The notes under the pieces are model-generated. The model was not told the DNA's origin. It made no database searches and saw only the letters and a list, made by a program, of their open reading frames with translations. The translations under genes were made by a program, and so were the position numbers. From Bacteroides eggerthii (GTDB lineage Bacteria; Bacteroidota; Bacteroidia; Bacteroidales; Bacteroidaceae), in assembly GCF_025146565.1 (NCBI RefSeq), contig NZ_CP102258.1:310001-374000 (forward strand): a stretch of 64,000 nucleotides of DNA, written 5' to 3'. This document shows, in pieces, positions 42,366 to 50,210 of the stretch; within the stretch, counting starts at the first letter, position 1, and each line of letters opens with the position of its first letter.

Positions 42366-42875
42366 ATGTCTCCAATTGTCAGTATCATTATGGGCAGCAC
42401 CTCCGACCTTCCTGTCATGGAAAAGGCCGCACAACTGCTCAATGATTTACATGTACCGTTCGAAATGAACGCTCTCTCTGCCCACCGCACTCCGGAAGCA
42501 GTAGAAGAATTTGCCAAAGGCGCCCGTAAGCGCGGTATTAAAGTAATTATCGCCGCAGCCGGCATGGCCGCAGCTCTGCCCGGTGTCATTGCCGCCAACA
42601 CCACGTTGCCCGTAATCGGGGTGCCCGTAAAAGGCTCCGTCCTCGATGGCGTGGATGCCCTTTATTCCATTATCCAGATGCCTCCGGGCATCCCGGTAGC
42701 CACCGTAGCCATCAACGGAGCGATGAATGCTGCTATCCTTGCAGTGCAAATGCTCGCTTTGAGCAACGATGAACTGGCAGAAGCTTTTACCGCTTACAAA
42801 GAAGGTCTGAAAAAGAAAATCGTGAAAGCAAACGAAGACCTGAAAGAAGTGAAATACGAGTATAAAGTAAACTGA
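42366..42875 (+). CDS. purE: N5-carboxyaminoimidazole ribonucleotide mutase PurE
   Basis: A 169-residue enzyme of purine synthesis that moves the carboxyl group of N5-CAIR to C4. The signature MGSTSDLPVMEKAA (about 9-22), the SAHRTPE motif (38-44) and AAGMAAALPGVIAANTTLPVIGVPV are all present. Standard length for the bacterial class I enzyme. Followed 15 bases later by ispG. Confidence 0.97.
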   Translation: MSPIVSIIMGSTSDLPVMEKAAQLLNDLHVPFEMNALSAHRTPEAVEEFAKGARKRGIKVIIAAAGMAAALPGVIAANTTLPVIGVPVKGSVLDGVDALYSIIQMPPGIPVATVAINGAMNAAILAVQMLALSNDELAEAFTAYKEGLKKKIVKANEDLKEVKYEYKVN

Positions 42876-42890
42876 TTAATCACTAACAAC

Positions 42891-44750
42891 GTGGATATAT
42901 TTAATTACTCCCGACGGGAAACATCAGAAGTGAATATCGGAGCCACCCCTATGGGCGGCTCCAATCCTATCCGCATACAAAGCATGACCAATACCTCCAC
43001 GCAAGATACCGATGCGTGTGTGGCACAGGCCAAACGTATTGTGGATGCCGGCGGAGAATACGTACGCCTCACCACCCAGGGCGTCAAGGAAGCGGAGAAC
43101 CTGATGAACATCAATGCCGCCCTGCGCCAAGACGGCTACATGGTGCCACTGGTGGCAGACGTACATTTCAACCCTAAAGTAGCAGACGTTGCCGCGCAAT
43201 ATGCGGAAAAGGTCCGCATCAACCCGGGCAACTACGTGGATGCCGCACGCACCTTCAAGCATCTGGAATATACCGATGAGGAGTACGCGCAAGAGGTCCG
43301 GAAGATACGCGACCGCTTCATTCCCTTCCTGAACATCTGTAAAGCCAATCACACCGCCATCCGTATCGGTGTGAATCATGGTTCGTTATCCGACCGTATC
43401 ATGTCGCGCTACGGCGATACTCCCGAAGGCATGGTGGAATCATGCATGGAATTCCTACGGATCTGCGTAGCGGAGAAATTCATGGATGTGGTTATCTCCA
43501 TAAAAGCGTCCAATACGGTAATCATGGTGAAAACCGTACGTTTACTTGCCCACATAATGGAAAAAGAAGGCATGCACTTCCCCCTACATCTCGGCGTAAC
43601 GGAAGCCGGAGACGGAGAAGACGGACGCATCAAATCAGCCTTAGGCATCGGTGCTTTATTGGCCGACGGCTTAGGCGACACTGTCCGCGTATCCTTAAGC
43701 GAGGCTCCCGAAGCGGAAATTCCCGTTGCAAGAAAACTGGTGGACTATATGACGCAACGCCGCAATCATCCGTACATACCGGGTGCGGTGGCTCCCGAGT
43801 TCCATTATCTCTCTCCTGAACGCAGAACGACGACCGCTGTGCATAACATAGGCGGGGAAAGCCTTCCGGTAGTCATTGCTGTGCGTCTGGACGGGAATAT
43901 GGATTTCAACCCGCAGTTTACGCCCGATTACGTGTACGCAGGACGCCAGTTGCCCGAACACCCCATCAAAGGCATGCAATACATCATCGACGCCGACCTT
44001 TGGAACGGCCAACCCGATACATGGCCCGCTTTCAAAAGCGAACAGCTGCCGTTTGTCAGCGGATTCAACGCATCATTGAAATTCCTGTTCATCAGTTACA
44101 TGGGACTGGACGACGAAGCGATTGCCTGCCTGAAGTATCATCCGGAAATAGTCCTTGTAGCACAAAGCATCCACCCCAACCGACTGGGCGAATACCGCGC
44201 TTTGGCGCACCAACTGATGAATGAAGGACTGAAAAATCCTCTTGTTTTCTTCCAGCACTACGCCGAAGATGAGGTGGAAAACCTGCAAATCAAATCGGCT
44301 GCCGACATGGGAGCGCTCATCATCGACGGATTCTGCGACGGTATTCTCCTCTTCAACCAAAGCAAACAAAAGGGCGGCAAGAAGATAAGCGACAAGGTGA
44401 CAGACGCCACCGCTTTCGGCATTTTGCAGGCAGGACGTGTCCGCACCAGCAAAACGGAATACATCTCCTGTCCGGGTTGCGGCCGTACGCTCTATGACCT
44501 TGAAAGCACCATCGCCCGCATCAAGCAGGCAACATCGCACCTGAAAGGACTTAAAATCGGTATTATGGGCTGTATAGTCAATGGCCCCGGTGAAATGGCC
44601 GATGCCGACTACGGGTATGTAGGCGCCGGACGAGGCAAAATCAGCCTGTACAAAAAGAAAGAATGTATTGAAAAGAATATCCCCGAAGAGGAAGCAGTGG
44701 AAAAACTGATAGAACTAATCAAAAAGAACGGGGATTACACTGAGAGATAA
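42891..44750 (+). CDS. ispG: 4-hydroxy-3-methylbut-2-enyl diphosphate synthase IspG
   Basis: A 619-residue iron-sulfur enzyme of the methylerythritol phosphate isoprenoid pathway. It is the long form with a middle insertion domain, as in Bacteroidetes, Chlamydiae and plants. The N-terminal TIM barrel begins at RIQSMTNTSTQD. The C-terminal cluster-binding part has CPGCGRTLYDLESTIARI and GIMGCIVNGPGEMADADYG. The start codon is GTG at 42891, 15 bases after purE; the next ATG in frame would delete conserved N-terminal residues. It ends the rpoN-led operon, before a 26-base inverted repeat. Confidence 0.96.
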   Translation: MDIFNYSRRETSEVNIGATPMGGSNPIRIQSMTNTSTQDTDACVAQAKRIVDAGGEYVRLTTQGVKEAENLMNINAALRQDGYMVPLVADVHFNPKVADVAAQYAEKVRINPGNYVDAARTFKHLEYTDEEYAQEVRKIRDRFIPFLNICKANHTAIRIGVNHGSLSDRIMSRYGDTPEGMVESCMEFLRICVAEKFMDVVISIKASNTVIMVKTVRLLAHIMEKEGMHFPLHLGVTEAGDGEDGRIKSALGIGALLADGLGDTVRVSLSEAPEAEIPVARKLVDYMTQRRNHPYIPGAVAPEFHYLSPERRTTTAVHNIGGESLPVVIAVRLDGNMDFNPQFTPDYVYAGRQLPEHPIKGMQYIIDADLWNGQPDTWPAFKSEQLPFVSGFNASLKFLFISYMGLDDEAIACLKYHPEIVLVAQSIHPNRLGEYRALAHQLMNEGLKNPLVFFQHYAEDEVENLQIKSAADMGALIIDGFCDGILLFNQSKQKGGKKISDKVTDATAFGILQAGRVRTSKTEYISCPGCGRTLYDLESTIARIKQATSHLKGLKIGIMGCIVNGPGEMADADYGYVGAGRGKISLYKKKECIEKNIPEEEAVEKLIELIKKNGDYTER

Positions 44751-44764
44751 GTTCCTTTTCCCTC

Positions 44765-44864
44765 ACAAAAGACGCAGAGTCCCACAGAGATTTTCTTCTC
44801 CCGGAATCCGGTTTGAACGGTCCAGGAATAATGAAAGCTCTCTGTGGGACTCTGCGTCTTTTGT
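44765..44864. repeat. Perfect 26-base inverted repeat (terminator or MITE-like)
   Basis: Bases 44765-44790 and 44839-44864 are perfectly complementary over 26 positions, around a 48-base spacer that contains CCGGAATCCGG. The arms include GACGCAGAGTCCCACAGAGA. The right arm ends in TCTTTTGT, so it could terminate ispG and, in reverse, the Ctp gene. The long perfect arms and the similar CTCTGTG words at about 23605 suggest a dispersed repeat. Confidence 0.75.
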
Positions 44865-44905
44865 ATGATGATTTTTTGGGGGGCGGAACACCCCTACCAG
44901 CAAAC

Positions 44906-46597
44906 CTACCGTTTGCTCTCGTCCGATTTTGCAAGCGGGGCGCCGAGCATCTTCTTATACTCCTCCGGAGCAGTCAATATCTTGGCAGCTTCCTTCAAAT
45001 CATCATCATCCTTTAATTGCTGGATAATGCTTCCGCGCTGATAATAATAGCGTTTGATAATCTCCACAGCAATCATTTCCTTGATATCTTTTGAGAAGTG
45101 GTCAAGGTCGCGCTCCAAATTATGGGACAACTTCTTCTCCAAAGCTTCGAACTCGCCCGACGCATCTGCCAGATAGCCTTCAAACTCGGCCATCTCCTTC
45201 AGGTTTTTCAATATCTTCTCAGTCTGCTGGTCATACTTGAAATCGGCCTTTTGCACCATTGCTTTGAAGTCGGCATAGTCGGCATCGGTGATTTTGAAAT
45301 CCTTGGGTTCCGGAACCGTAGGATGCTTCAAGCAATACTCTGTGGCATAATTAAATATCAGGTTGTCATTCACCAGATAGAACAGGATATTGGGCAATTT
45401 ATCCTGCTTGACGGTAATATCGGGAGTGACCCCGCCACCGTCGCGCACTTCGCGCCCTGCCGCAGTGTGGAATACAGTGGTGAGGCTGTCCGGAATACGT
45501 CCCACACTACCGTCTTCATTACGGTGCTTATAGTCGATGGCCTGCACGCAACGACCGCTTGGGATATAATATTTGGAAGTGGTCAGCTTCATTGTACCGC
45601 CATAAGGCAGTGGACGGGTAGTCTGCACAAGCCCCTTTCCAAATGTACGGTTGCCCACCACCACTGCACGATCGTAATCCTGCAATGCACCCGCCAGAAT
45701 CTCCGATGCAGAAGCCGTAGCGCTGTTCACCAATACAGCCAACGGGATTTCCAGATCCAACGGCTCGCGCAAGGTCTTATACGTATTGCTCGCCTGTTTG
45801 ATTTTTCCTTTCGTAGTCACCAGCGTTTTGCCCCTCGGCAGGAAGAAGTTGGCTATTTCCACCGCCTCATCCAGCAAACCGCCGCCATTATTGCGCAGGT
45901 CGATCACCAAAGAAGTGATTCCCTGTTTCTTCAAATCAAGAAACGCCTGCTTGAACTCTTTGGAAGGATTGCCGGAGAAAGTGCTCAAGTTGATGTAACC
46001 GATGTTATTGTCCAGCATCGCATAATAAGGAATAAAAGGCAACTGGATGGAACGACGGACAATGTCGAACTCCAACGGCTGTTCCGTTCCGGGACGCTGC
46101 ACTTTCAGCTTGAAACTTGTGCCCACCTGTCCGCGAAGCATTTCGCTCACTTCCTGATTGTTCTTTCCCGCAAGGTCTTTGCCGTCAATCTCCATAAGGA
46201 TGTCACCCGCCTTCAGACCTACGGTGGCAGCCGGCATATTTTCGTATGGCTCGGCTATCATAGACCGCTTCAGCTTGGTGTTCCAGGTTATGATCGAGCC
46301 GATACCGCCATACGAGTTTTTCAACATCTGCTCCAGCTCGCTCTGGTCGTCTTCCGGAAAATATTGTGTATAAGGATCGAGCGAGTAGAGCATCGACTCG
46401 ATGCCGGTACGGATCGTTTTGTCCGGATCTATCGTATCCACATAGAACATATCCAGTTCTTTCACAATAGAATTGAATATATCCAGATTTTTGGCTACCT
46501 GAAAACTACGGCCATCACCACTCTTGAATCCGAAAAAGAAACTCGTACCCACTGCCAGCAACAGGACAGCTATCCAACGTATTTTTAAATATTTCAT
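44906..46597 (-). CDS. Carboxy-terminal processing protease (S41)
   Basis: A 563-residue periplasmic protease anchored by an N-terminal helix (about 7-23). A PDZ domain (about 95-170, GGIGSIITWNTKLKRSMIAE onward) precedes the S41 catalytic domain with Ser296 in NSATASASEI and Lys321 in RTFGKGLVQ. The C-terminal 150 residues are helical. It trims C-termini or degrades envelope proteins. The start at 46597 (MKYLKIRWIAVLLLA) leaves 5 bases after the adenosine kinase stop; an upstream ATG overlaps that gene. Confidence 0.93.
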   Translation of the reverse strand: MKYLKIRWIAVLLLAVGTSFFFGFKSGDGRSFQVAKNLDIFNSIVKELDMFYVDTIDPDKTIRTGIESMLYSLDPYTQYFPEDDQSELEQMLKNSYGGIGSIITWNTKLKRSMIAEPYENMPAATVGLKAGDILMEIDGKDLAGKNNQEVSEMLRGQVGTSFKLKVQRPGTEQPLEFDIVRRSIQLPFIPYYAMLDNNIGYINLSTFSGNPSKEFKQAFLDLKKQGITSLVIDLRNNGGGLLDEAVEIANFFLPRGKTLVTTKGKIKQASNTYKTLREPLDLEIPLAVLVNSATASASEILAGALQDYDRAVVVGNRTFGKGLVQTTRPLPYGGTMKLTTSKYYIPSGRCVQAIDYKHRNEDGSVGRIPDSLTTVFHTAAGREVRDGGGVTPDITVKQDKLPNILFYLVNDNLIFNYATEYCLKHPTVPEPKDFKITDADYADFKAMVQKADFKYDQQTEKILKNLKEMAEFEGYLADASGEFEALEKKLSHNLERDLDHFSKDIKEMIAVEIIKRYYYQRGSIIQQLKDDDDLKEAAKILTAPEEYKKMLGAPLAKSDESKR

Positions 46598-46602
46598 ATG
46601 TT

Positions 46603-47586
46603 CTAATTTATCATTATAATCTTTTCTTTTATCTTCTCCCATTTAGAATCCGGCAGCTCCGTTCCAATCACCTGTATCACCTCTCCCGACAGGATGGAGC
46701 CTATATTTCCGCACTTCTCCAAAGAATAGCCGCAAGTCAGCCCGTAAAGGAAACCTGCCGCAAAGAAATCTCCGGCACCTGTGGTATCCACCACATTCTT
46801 CACCGGTACGGCCTCAACGTGCACCTCTTCCGTTCCCTTGCGAATCAATGAGCCACGCGCTCCCACCTTTACAATGGCAATACTACACATTTTGGCAATA
46901 ATATCCAACGCTTCTTCGGGTTCTTTGCCTGTGAACGCCTTAGCCTCTTCCTCATTGGCAAAGACAATATCCACATATTTATTGACCAAAAGGGAGAAAA
47001 ACTCATGGTCACCCGCCACGATGTTATAACTTGCCATGTCCAGACAAACCTGCAAGCCGGCTTCCTTTGCCAATTCGATAGCGCGGAGAATCATGTCGTG
47101 CTCCTGCACCAGATAGCCCTCTATAAACAGATAAGTATATCCTTTGAACATCTCCAGCGACAGCTCTTCCGCTTTCAATGTGGACGCCGCCCCCAAATAT
47201 GTGCCGAAGGTGCGTTCTCCGTCCGGAGATATAAAAGTAGACGCCACTCCCGAAGGCAGTGTATCCGAAACCAACAAGTTGGCTTCCGTTCCATGCTTCA
47301 GCAGGCTTTCCCCAAAAAAGCGGCCGTAAGAATCATTATTAACCTTTCCTATGAACCCGGTGCCCGCCCCAAGCTGCGCCATGGCGCGGATGGCATTTCC
47401 GGCAGACCCTCCGGTGGCCTGATGCGTCTTCATCCGGCTAAAGTATTTATTGATTTTCAGCAATTTATCCTCGTCAATAAGAGTCATGCTACCCTTAGGC
47501 AACTCCATTTCCGTTAAGATTTCATCACTGTCAAGGGTTGCTAACACATCGACCAATGCGTTTCCCAATCCAATTATTTTGTCCAT
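46603..47586 (-). CDS. Adenosine kinase / PfkB-family sugar kinase
   Basis: A 327-residue ribokinase-fold enzyme. N-terminal GLGNALVDVLATL and GGSAGNAIRAMAQLG are the first PfkB signature region. DTTGAGDFFAAGFLYG is the anion-hole motif with the catalytic Asp. Similarity is closest to adenosine kinases, but substrate (adenosine, ribose or fructose) is not fixed by motifs. The start at 47586 lies just after the promoter box at 47604-47611; the upstream extension contains that promoter. It is co-transcribed with the Ctp protease. Confidence 0.88.
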   Translation of the reverse strand: MDKIIGLGNALVDVLATLDSDEILTEMELPKGSMTLIDEDKLLKINKYFSRMKTHQATGGSAGNAIRAMAQLGAGTGFIGKVNNDSYGRFFGESLLKHGTEANLLVSDTLPSGVASTFISPDGERTFGTYLGAASTLKAEELSLEMFKGYTYLFIEGYLVQEHDMILRAIELAKEAGLQVCLDMASYNIVAGDHEFFSLLVNKYVDIVFANEEEAKAFTGKEPEEALDIIAKMCSIAIVKVGARGSLIRKGTEEVHVEAVPVKNVVDTTGAGDFFAAGFLYGLTCGYSLEKCGNIGSILSGEVIQVIGTELPDSKWEKIKEKIIMIN

Positions 47587-47603
47587 TCTTGATATTTTTT
47601 TTG

Positions 47604-47611
47604 CAAAGATA
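47604..47611 (-). promoter_or_regulatory. Promoter of the adenosine kinase operon (-7 box)
   Basis: Minus-strand TATCTTTG. It adjoins the divergent tRNA-Asn promoter, so the two control regions overlap. Confidence 0.65.
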
Positions 47612-47642
47612 TTGCATATTTCAAAATATCCTATTACTTTTG
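47611..47642 (+). promoter_or_regulatory. Promoter of the tRNA-Asn pair
   Basis: ATTG (47611-47614), 20 bases, TACTTTTG (47635-47642). The tRNA begins 26 bases later. Confidence 0.7.
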
Positions 47643-47667
47643 CAGCGCATTTGAGAAAAAACAACAT

Positions 47668-47741
47668 TCTTCCTTAGCTCAGTCGGTTAGAGCATCTGAC
47701 TGTTAATCAGAGGGTCCTTGGTTCAAGTCCAAGAGGAAGAG
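47668..47741 (+). tRNA. tRNA-Asn (anticodon GTT), first copy
   Basis: A 74-base tRNA: acceptor TCTTCCT pairs with AGGAAGA, the anticodon loop CTGTTAA gives GTT, the T-loop is TTCAAGT and the discriminator is G. CCA is not encoded. An identical copy follows 99 bases later. Confidence 0.96.
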
Positions 47742-47766
47742 CGAAAGAGAAACTCGAATGTAACAT

Positions 47767-47840
47767 TCTTCCTTAGCTCAGTCGGTTAGAGCATCTGACT
47801 GTTAATCAGAGGGTCCTTGGTTCAAGTCCAAGAGGAAGAG
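47767..47840 (+). tRNA. tRNA-Asn (anticodon GTT), second copy
   Basis: Identical in sequence to the copy at 47668 and followed by the shared terminator. The 5' flank AACATTCTTCC is also shared, so the duplication included a few bases upstream. Confidence 0.96.
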
Positions 47841-47841
47841 C

Positions 47842-47874
47842 AAAAGGTTCGTCATGCAGGCGAACCTTTTTTGT
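47842..47874 (+). terminator. Terminator of the tRNA-Asn pair
   Basis: AAAAGGTTCG (47842-47851) pairs with CGAACCTTTT (47861-47870), then TTGTTTG. Confidence 0.9.
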
Positions 47875-47913
47875 TTGAATCAACTATCTGACATCCCGGC
47901 TCAAGGATCATTC

Positions 47914-48618
47914 TCAATAATCCGTTACAGCAAGTGTCAGCACACTGATACACATCCCTTCCACATCCCGAAACGCATCGGCGCACGCCGTAGTGGTGGC
48001 TCCGGTAGTCAGCACATCATCCACCAGCAAGACATGCTTTCCGGCAAAGCGTTCGGGACAGTCAAGGCGGAACATGCCGTCCACATTCTCCCACCGCTCA
48101 TACGCCGACTTGCTTGTCTGCGTCTCCGTATGCCTTTTGCGCACCACAGAAGAAGTATCCAGGGAAAGACCGGTAACCGCTGCAATCCCCCGGGCTATGT
48201 ACTCGCTTTGGTTGTACCCGCGTATCCGTTGTTTACGGGGATGCAAAGGAACGGGTACTATAACGTCTATACCGCGAAAGAAGCCCGACTCCAGCAGCTC
48301 CGCTGCCATAAAGCGTCCCATTATCTCACCTAAATCCTTACGCCCGCCATATTTCAGCAAATGTAGTATCCGGCGGAAGTCGCTGCCTTTCTGATAAAAA
48401 AAGTAGGAGGTGGCATGTTCCAAAGGAAATTTTCCCCAAAACATACGCTCCACCGGATTGTCCACACGAAGATGATACCCCGTACGGGGCAGACTCATAT
48501 TACACTTCAGGCAAATAGCATCTTCTCCCTCCTGCAAAGGCTCGCCGCACACAGCGCACTGCCGGGGAAAGAATAAATGAAGAAAAGATAGAAACCAAGT
48601 TTTAAATGTGTTTTTCAT
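47914..48618 (-). CDS. comF: ComF family phosphoribosyltransferase-like protein
   Basis: A 234-residue protein with an N-terminal zinc-finger-like pair (CAVCGEPL, CLKCNMSLP) and a C-terminal phosphoribosyltransferase fold. The PRPP loop is VLLVDDVLTTGATT. IVPVPLHPRKQRIRGYNQSE is a strong family marker. ComF proteins act in DNA uptake and possibly in processing of incoming DNA. The start at 48618 (MKNTFKTWFLSF) lies 5 bases after the inositol-phosphatase stop; the longer frame overlaps that gene. Confidence 0.92.
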   Translation of the reverse strand: MKNTFKTWFLSFLHLFFPRQCAVCGEPLQEGEDAICLKCNMSLPRTGYHLRVDNPVERMFWGKFPLEHATSYFFYQKGSDFRRILHLLKYGGRKDLGEIMGRFMAAELLESGFFRGIDVIVPVPLHPRKQRIRGYNQSEYIARGIAAVTGLSLDTSSVVRKRHTETQTSKSAYERWENVDGMFRLDCPERFAGKHVLLVDDVLTTGATTTACADAFRDVEGMCISVLTLAVTDY

Positions 48619-48623
48619 AGGTG

Positions 48624-49427
48624 TTACATACCTAAAGGCATCGCCTTCTGCACCAGCTCCAGCAAGAACGGGTGCAGCCACCCGTTAGTGGCGACCACAT
48701 GATGCCCGTCGATGAAACCGGCGTTTCCATAAAAATCTGTCACCCGTCCGCCTGCTTCCTGCACAATCAGTGCCGCCGCCGAGAAATCCCATTTTCCGAG
48801 GAAAGCCTCCAGCCAAGCGTCGAAACGTCCTGCCGCCACATAGCAGAGGGCTATTGCCGCCGAACCATTCATACGGATACCCGCCACCCTGCCGTACAGT
48901 TCGCGTATCAGATACTCTCCCGTACGGGCATATTGTTCCGAATTATACGGAAGCTCCGTCACCACGAACGAAGCTTCCATACTACGGACGGAAGATACTT
49001 GTAGAGACTGCCCATTAAGGTATGCGCCACCGCCCTTCCAAGCATAGAAACACTCGTCCAGACAAGGGTCATAAACAACTCCCAGCAACAACTCGTGCTT
49101 GTTGCGCAAAGCGATACTGACACAGTAGGGGGCATTGCCATGAATATAATTGGTAGTACCGTCAAGCGGGTCCACCACCCAACAATACGGCTCATCCCGG
49201 TAGACTGCCGAGCCCTCCTCCACGATAAAACCGGCTTCGGGCAGAAGAGCGCCCAGTGCGGCGACAATGCGTTTTTCAGACTCCTTGTCCACATAGGACA
49301 CATAGTCGTGCGCATGCTTTTCCTCCACCGCTTCCCTACGGAAACTCTTACGCTCTTCTTTCAGGAAGCGCCCCGCCGTACGGGCCACATCGCAGACTTT
49401 ACCGGTCAAGATTCTTAAATCATCCAT
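48624..49427 (-). CDS. Inositol monophosphatase family protein
   Basis: A 267-residue Mg2+-dependent, lithium-sensitive-type phosphatase. Metal motifs: VEEGSA (Glu), WVVDPLDGTTNYIHG (Asp, Asp) and GKWDFSAAALIVQEAGG (Asp). Possible substrates are inositol phosphate, fructose bisphosphate or the sulfur-assimilation by-product PAP. The family is not resolved further. It is followed directly by comF and preceded by the lipoprotein gene 24 bases upstream, so the three form an operon. Confidence 0.92.
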   Translation of the reverse strand: MDDLRILTGKVCDVARTAGRFLKEERKSFRREAVEEKHAHDYVSYVDKESEKRIVAALGALLPEAGFIVEEGSAVYRDEPYCWVVDPLDGTTNYIHGNAPYCVSIALRNKHELLLGVVYDPCLDECFYAWKGGGAYLNGQSLQVSSVRSMEASFVVTELPYNSEQYARTGEYLIRELYGRVAGIRMNGSAAIALCYVAAGRFDAWLEAFLGKWDFSAAALIVQEAGGRVTDFYGNAGFIDGHHVVATNGWLHPFLLELVQKAMPLGM

Positions 49428-49451
49428 TGTTCAAGCAATCATTAAAATAAA

Positions 49452-49916
49452 TCATTTATCGGCAACCGACTCGTAGACAAGCTCTCCACGCCGGCTGACG
49501 GTCCATTTATCATTTTCCAAACGTACGTTCTTCGTATCATCGTCCTCCATATTCCAGACATACCCGCCGGAAGGCAAACTACGACGGTCAAGGATTTCAT
49601 TCGGGATATCCTCTTCCGAGAAGAACAATTCCACCCGGCTGGAGTCAGGACTGAACACAATATATAATGTGTTCCTTTCATCTTTAACAGAAGTCAGACG
49701 CACACCTTTCTCCCACAAACGGATGCAATCTTTCTGTACTTCACTCCATGTATATCCCGCCGAAGCAATACATCCATGCTCATCTTTATCGCCCCCAATC
49801 ATTTCCGGCTTTTCCATTTCATCGGTATCCCCAGCCTTTTTCTCGCGGTTGCTTCCACAGCTTACCAATAACGCTCCGGCGCATACCAGACACACAGTCA
49901 TCGTTTTTATATTCAT
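49452..49916 (-). CDS. Lipoprotein of unknown function
   Basis: A 154-residue lipoprotein (MNIKTMTVCLVCAGALLVSC, Cys20). After an acidic linker the mature part contains GCIASAGYTWSEVQKDCIRLWE, a cysteine-flanked motif also known in other Bacteroidetes lipoproteins, then a short beta domain ending GELVYESVADK. The two cysteines probably form a disulfide. The start at 49916 is fixed by the promoter box TATCTTTG at 49938-49945, which lies inside the longer reading frame. No function is assigned. Confidence 0.82.
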   Translation of the reverse strand: MNIKTMTVCLVCAGALLVSCGSNREKKAGDTDEMEKPEMIGGDKDEHGCIASAGYTWSEVQKDCIRLWEKGVRLTSVKDERNTLYIVFSPDSSRVELFFSEEDIPNEILDRRSLPSGGYVWNMEDDDTKNVRLENDKWTVSRRGELVYESVADK

Positions 49917-49937
49917 ATGCCTTTCAATTTTTATGTT

Positions 49938-49945
49938 CAAAGATA
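49938..49945 (-). promoter_or_regulatory. Promoter of the lipoprotein / IMPase / comF unit (-7 box)
   Basis: Minus-strand TATCTTTG, start site near 49931. The 294-base divergent gap to the heparinase gene holds no other clear signal. Confidence 0.7.
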
Positions 49946-50210
49946 CACAAAATATAAGAGAAACGAATAAAACCTGTAAATCTTGCACCTGATTTATCCT
50001 ATATAACGGGTAACTCAAAAAGCACATAATATTAATAATGTCCCAGCATATATCACTTATGTTCAAAAATACAAAACAGAGCGTTTTTTGTCTGTTCAAA
50101 GCCGGTACGGATTATAATTTTTGCCTTACATTTACAGAGGGTTAAGCACACCCCTCCCCCCTAAAACGGATAGAAGAACAACTATTTATTAACATACCAA
50201 ACGAAAAAAC

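Noticed and set aside
44765..44864. Insertion sequence
   Set aside because: There is no transposase gene; only 100 bases lie between and within the arms. A non-autonomous element is possible and is listed as a finding instead.
45098..46588. 496-codon open frame on the + strand opposite the Ctp protease
   Set aside because: It is the antisense shadow of a protein with clear S41 motifs, and its translation is rich in His, Gln and Arg without domain features.
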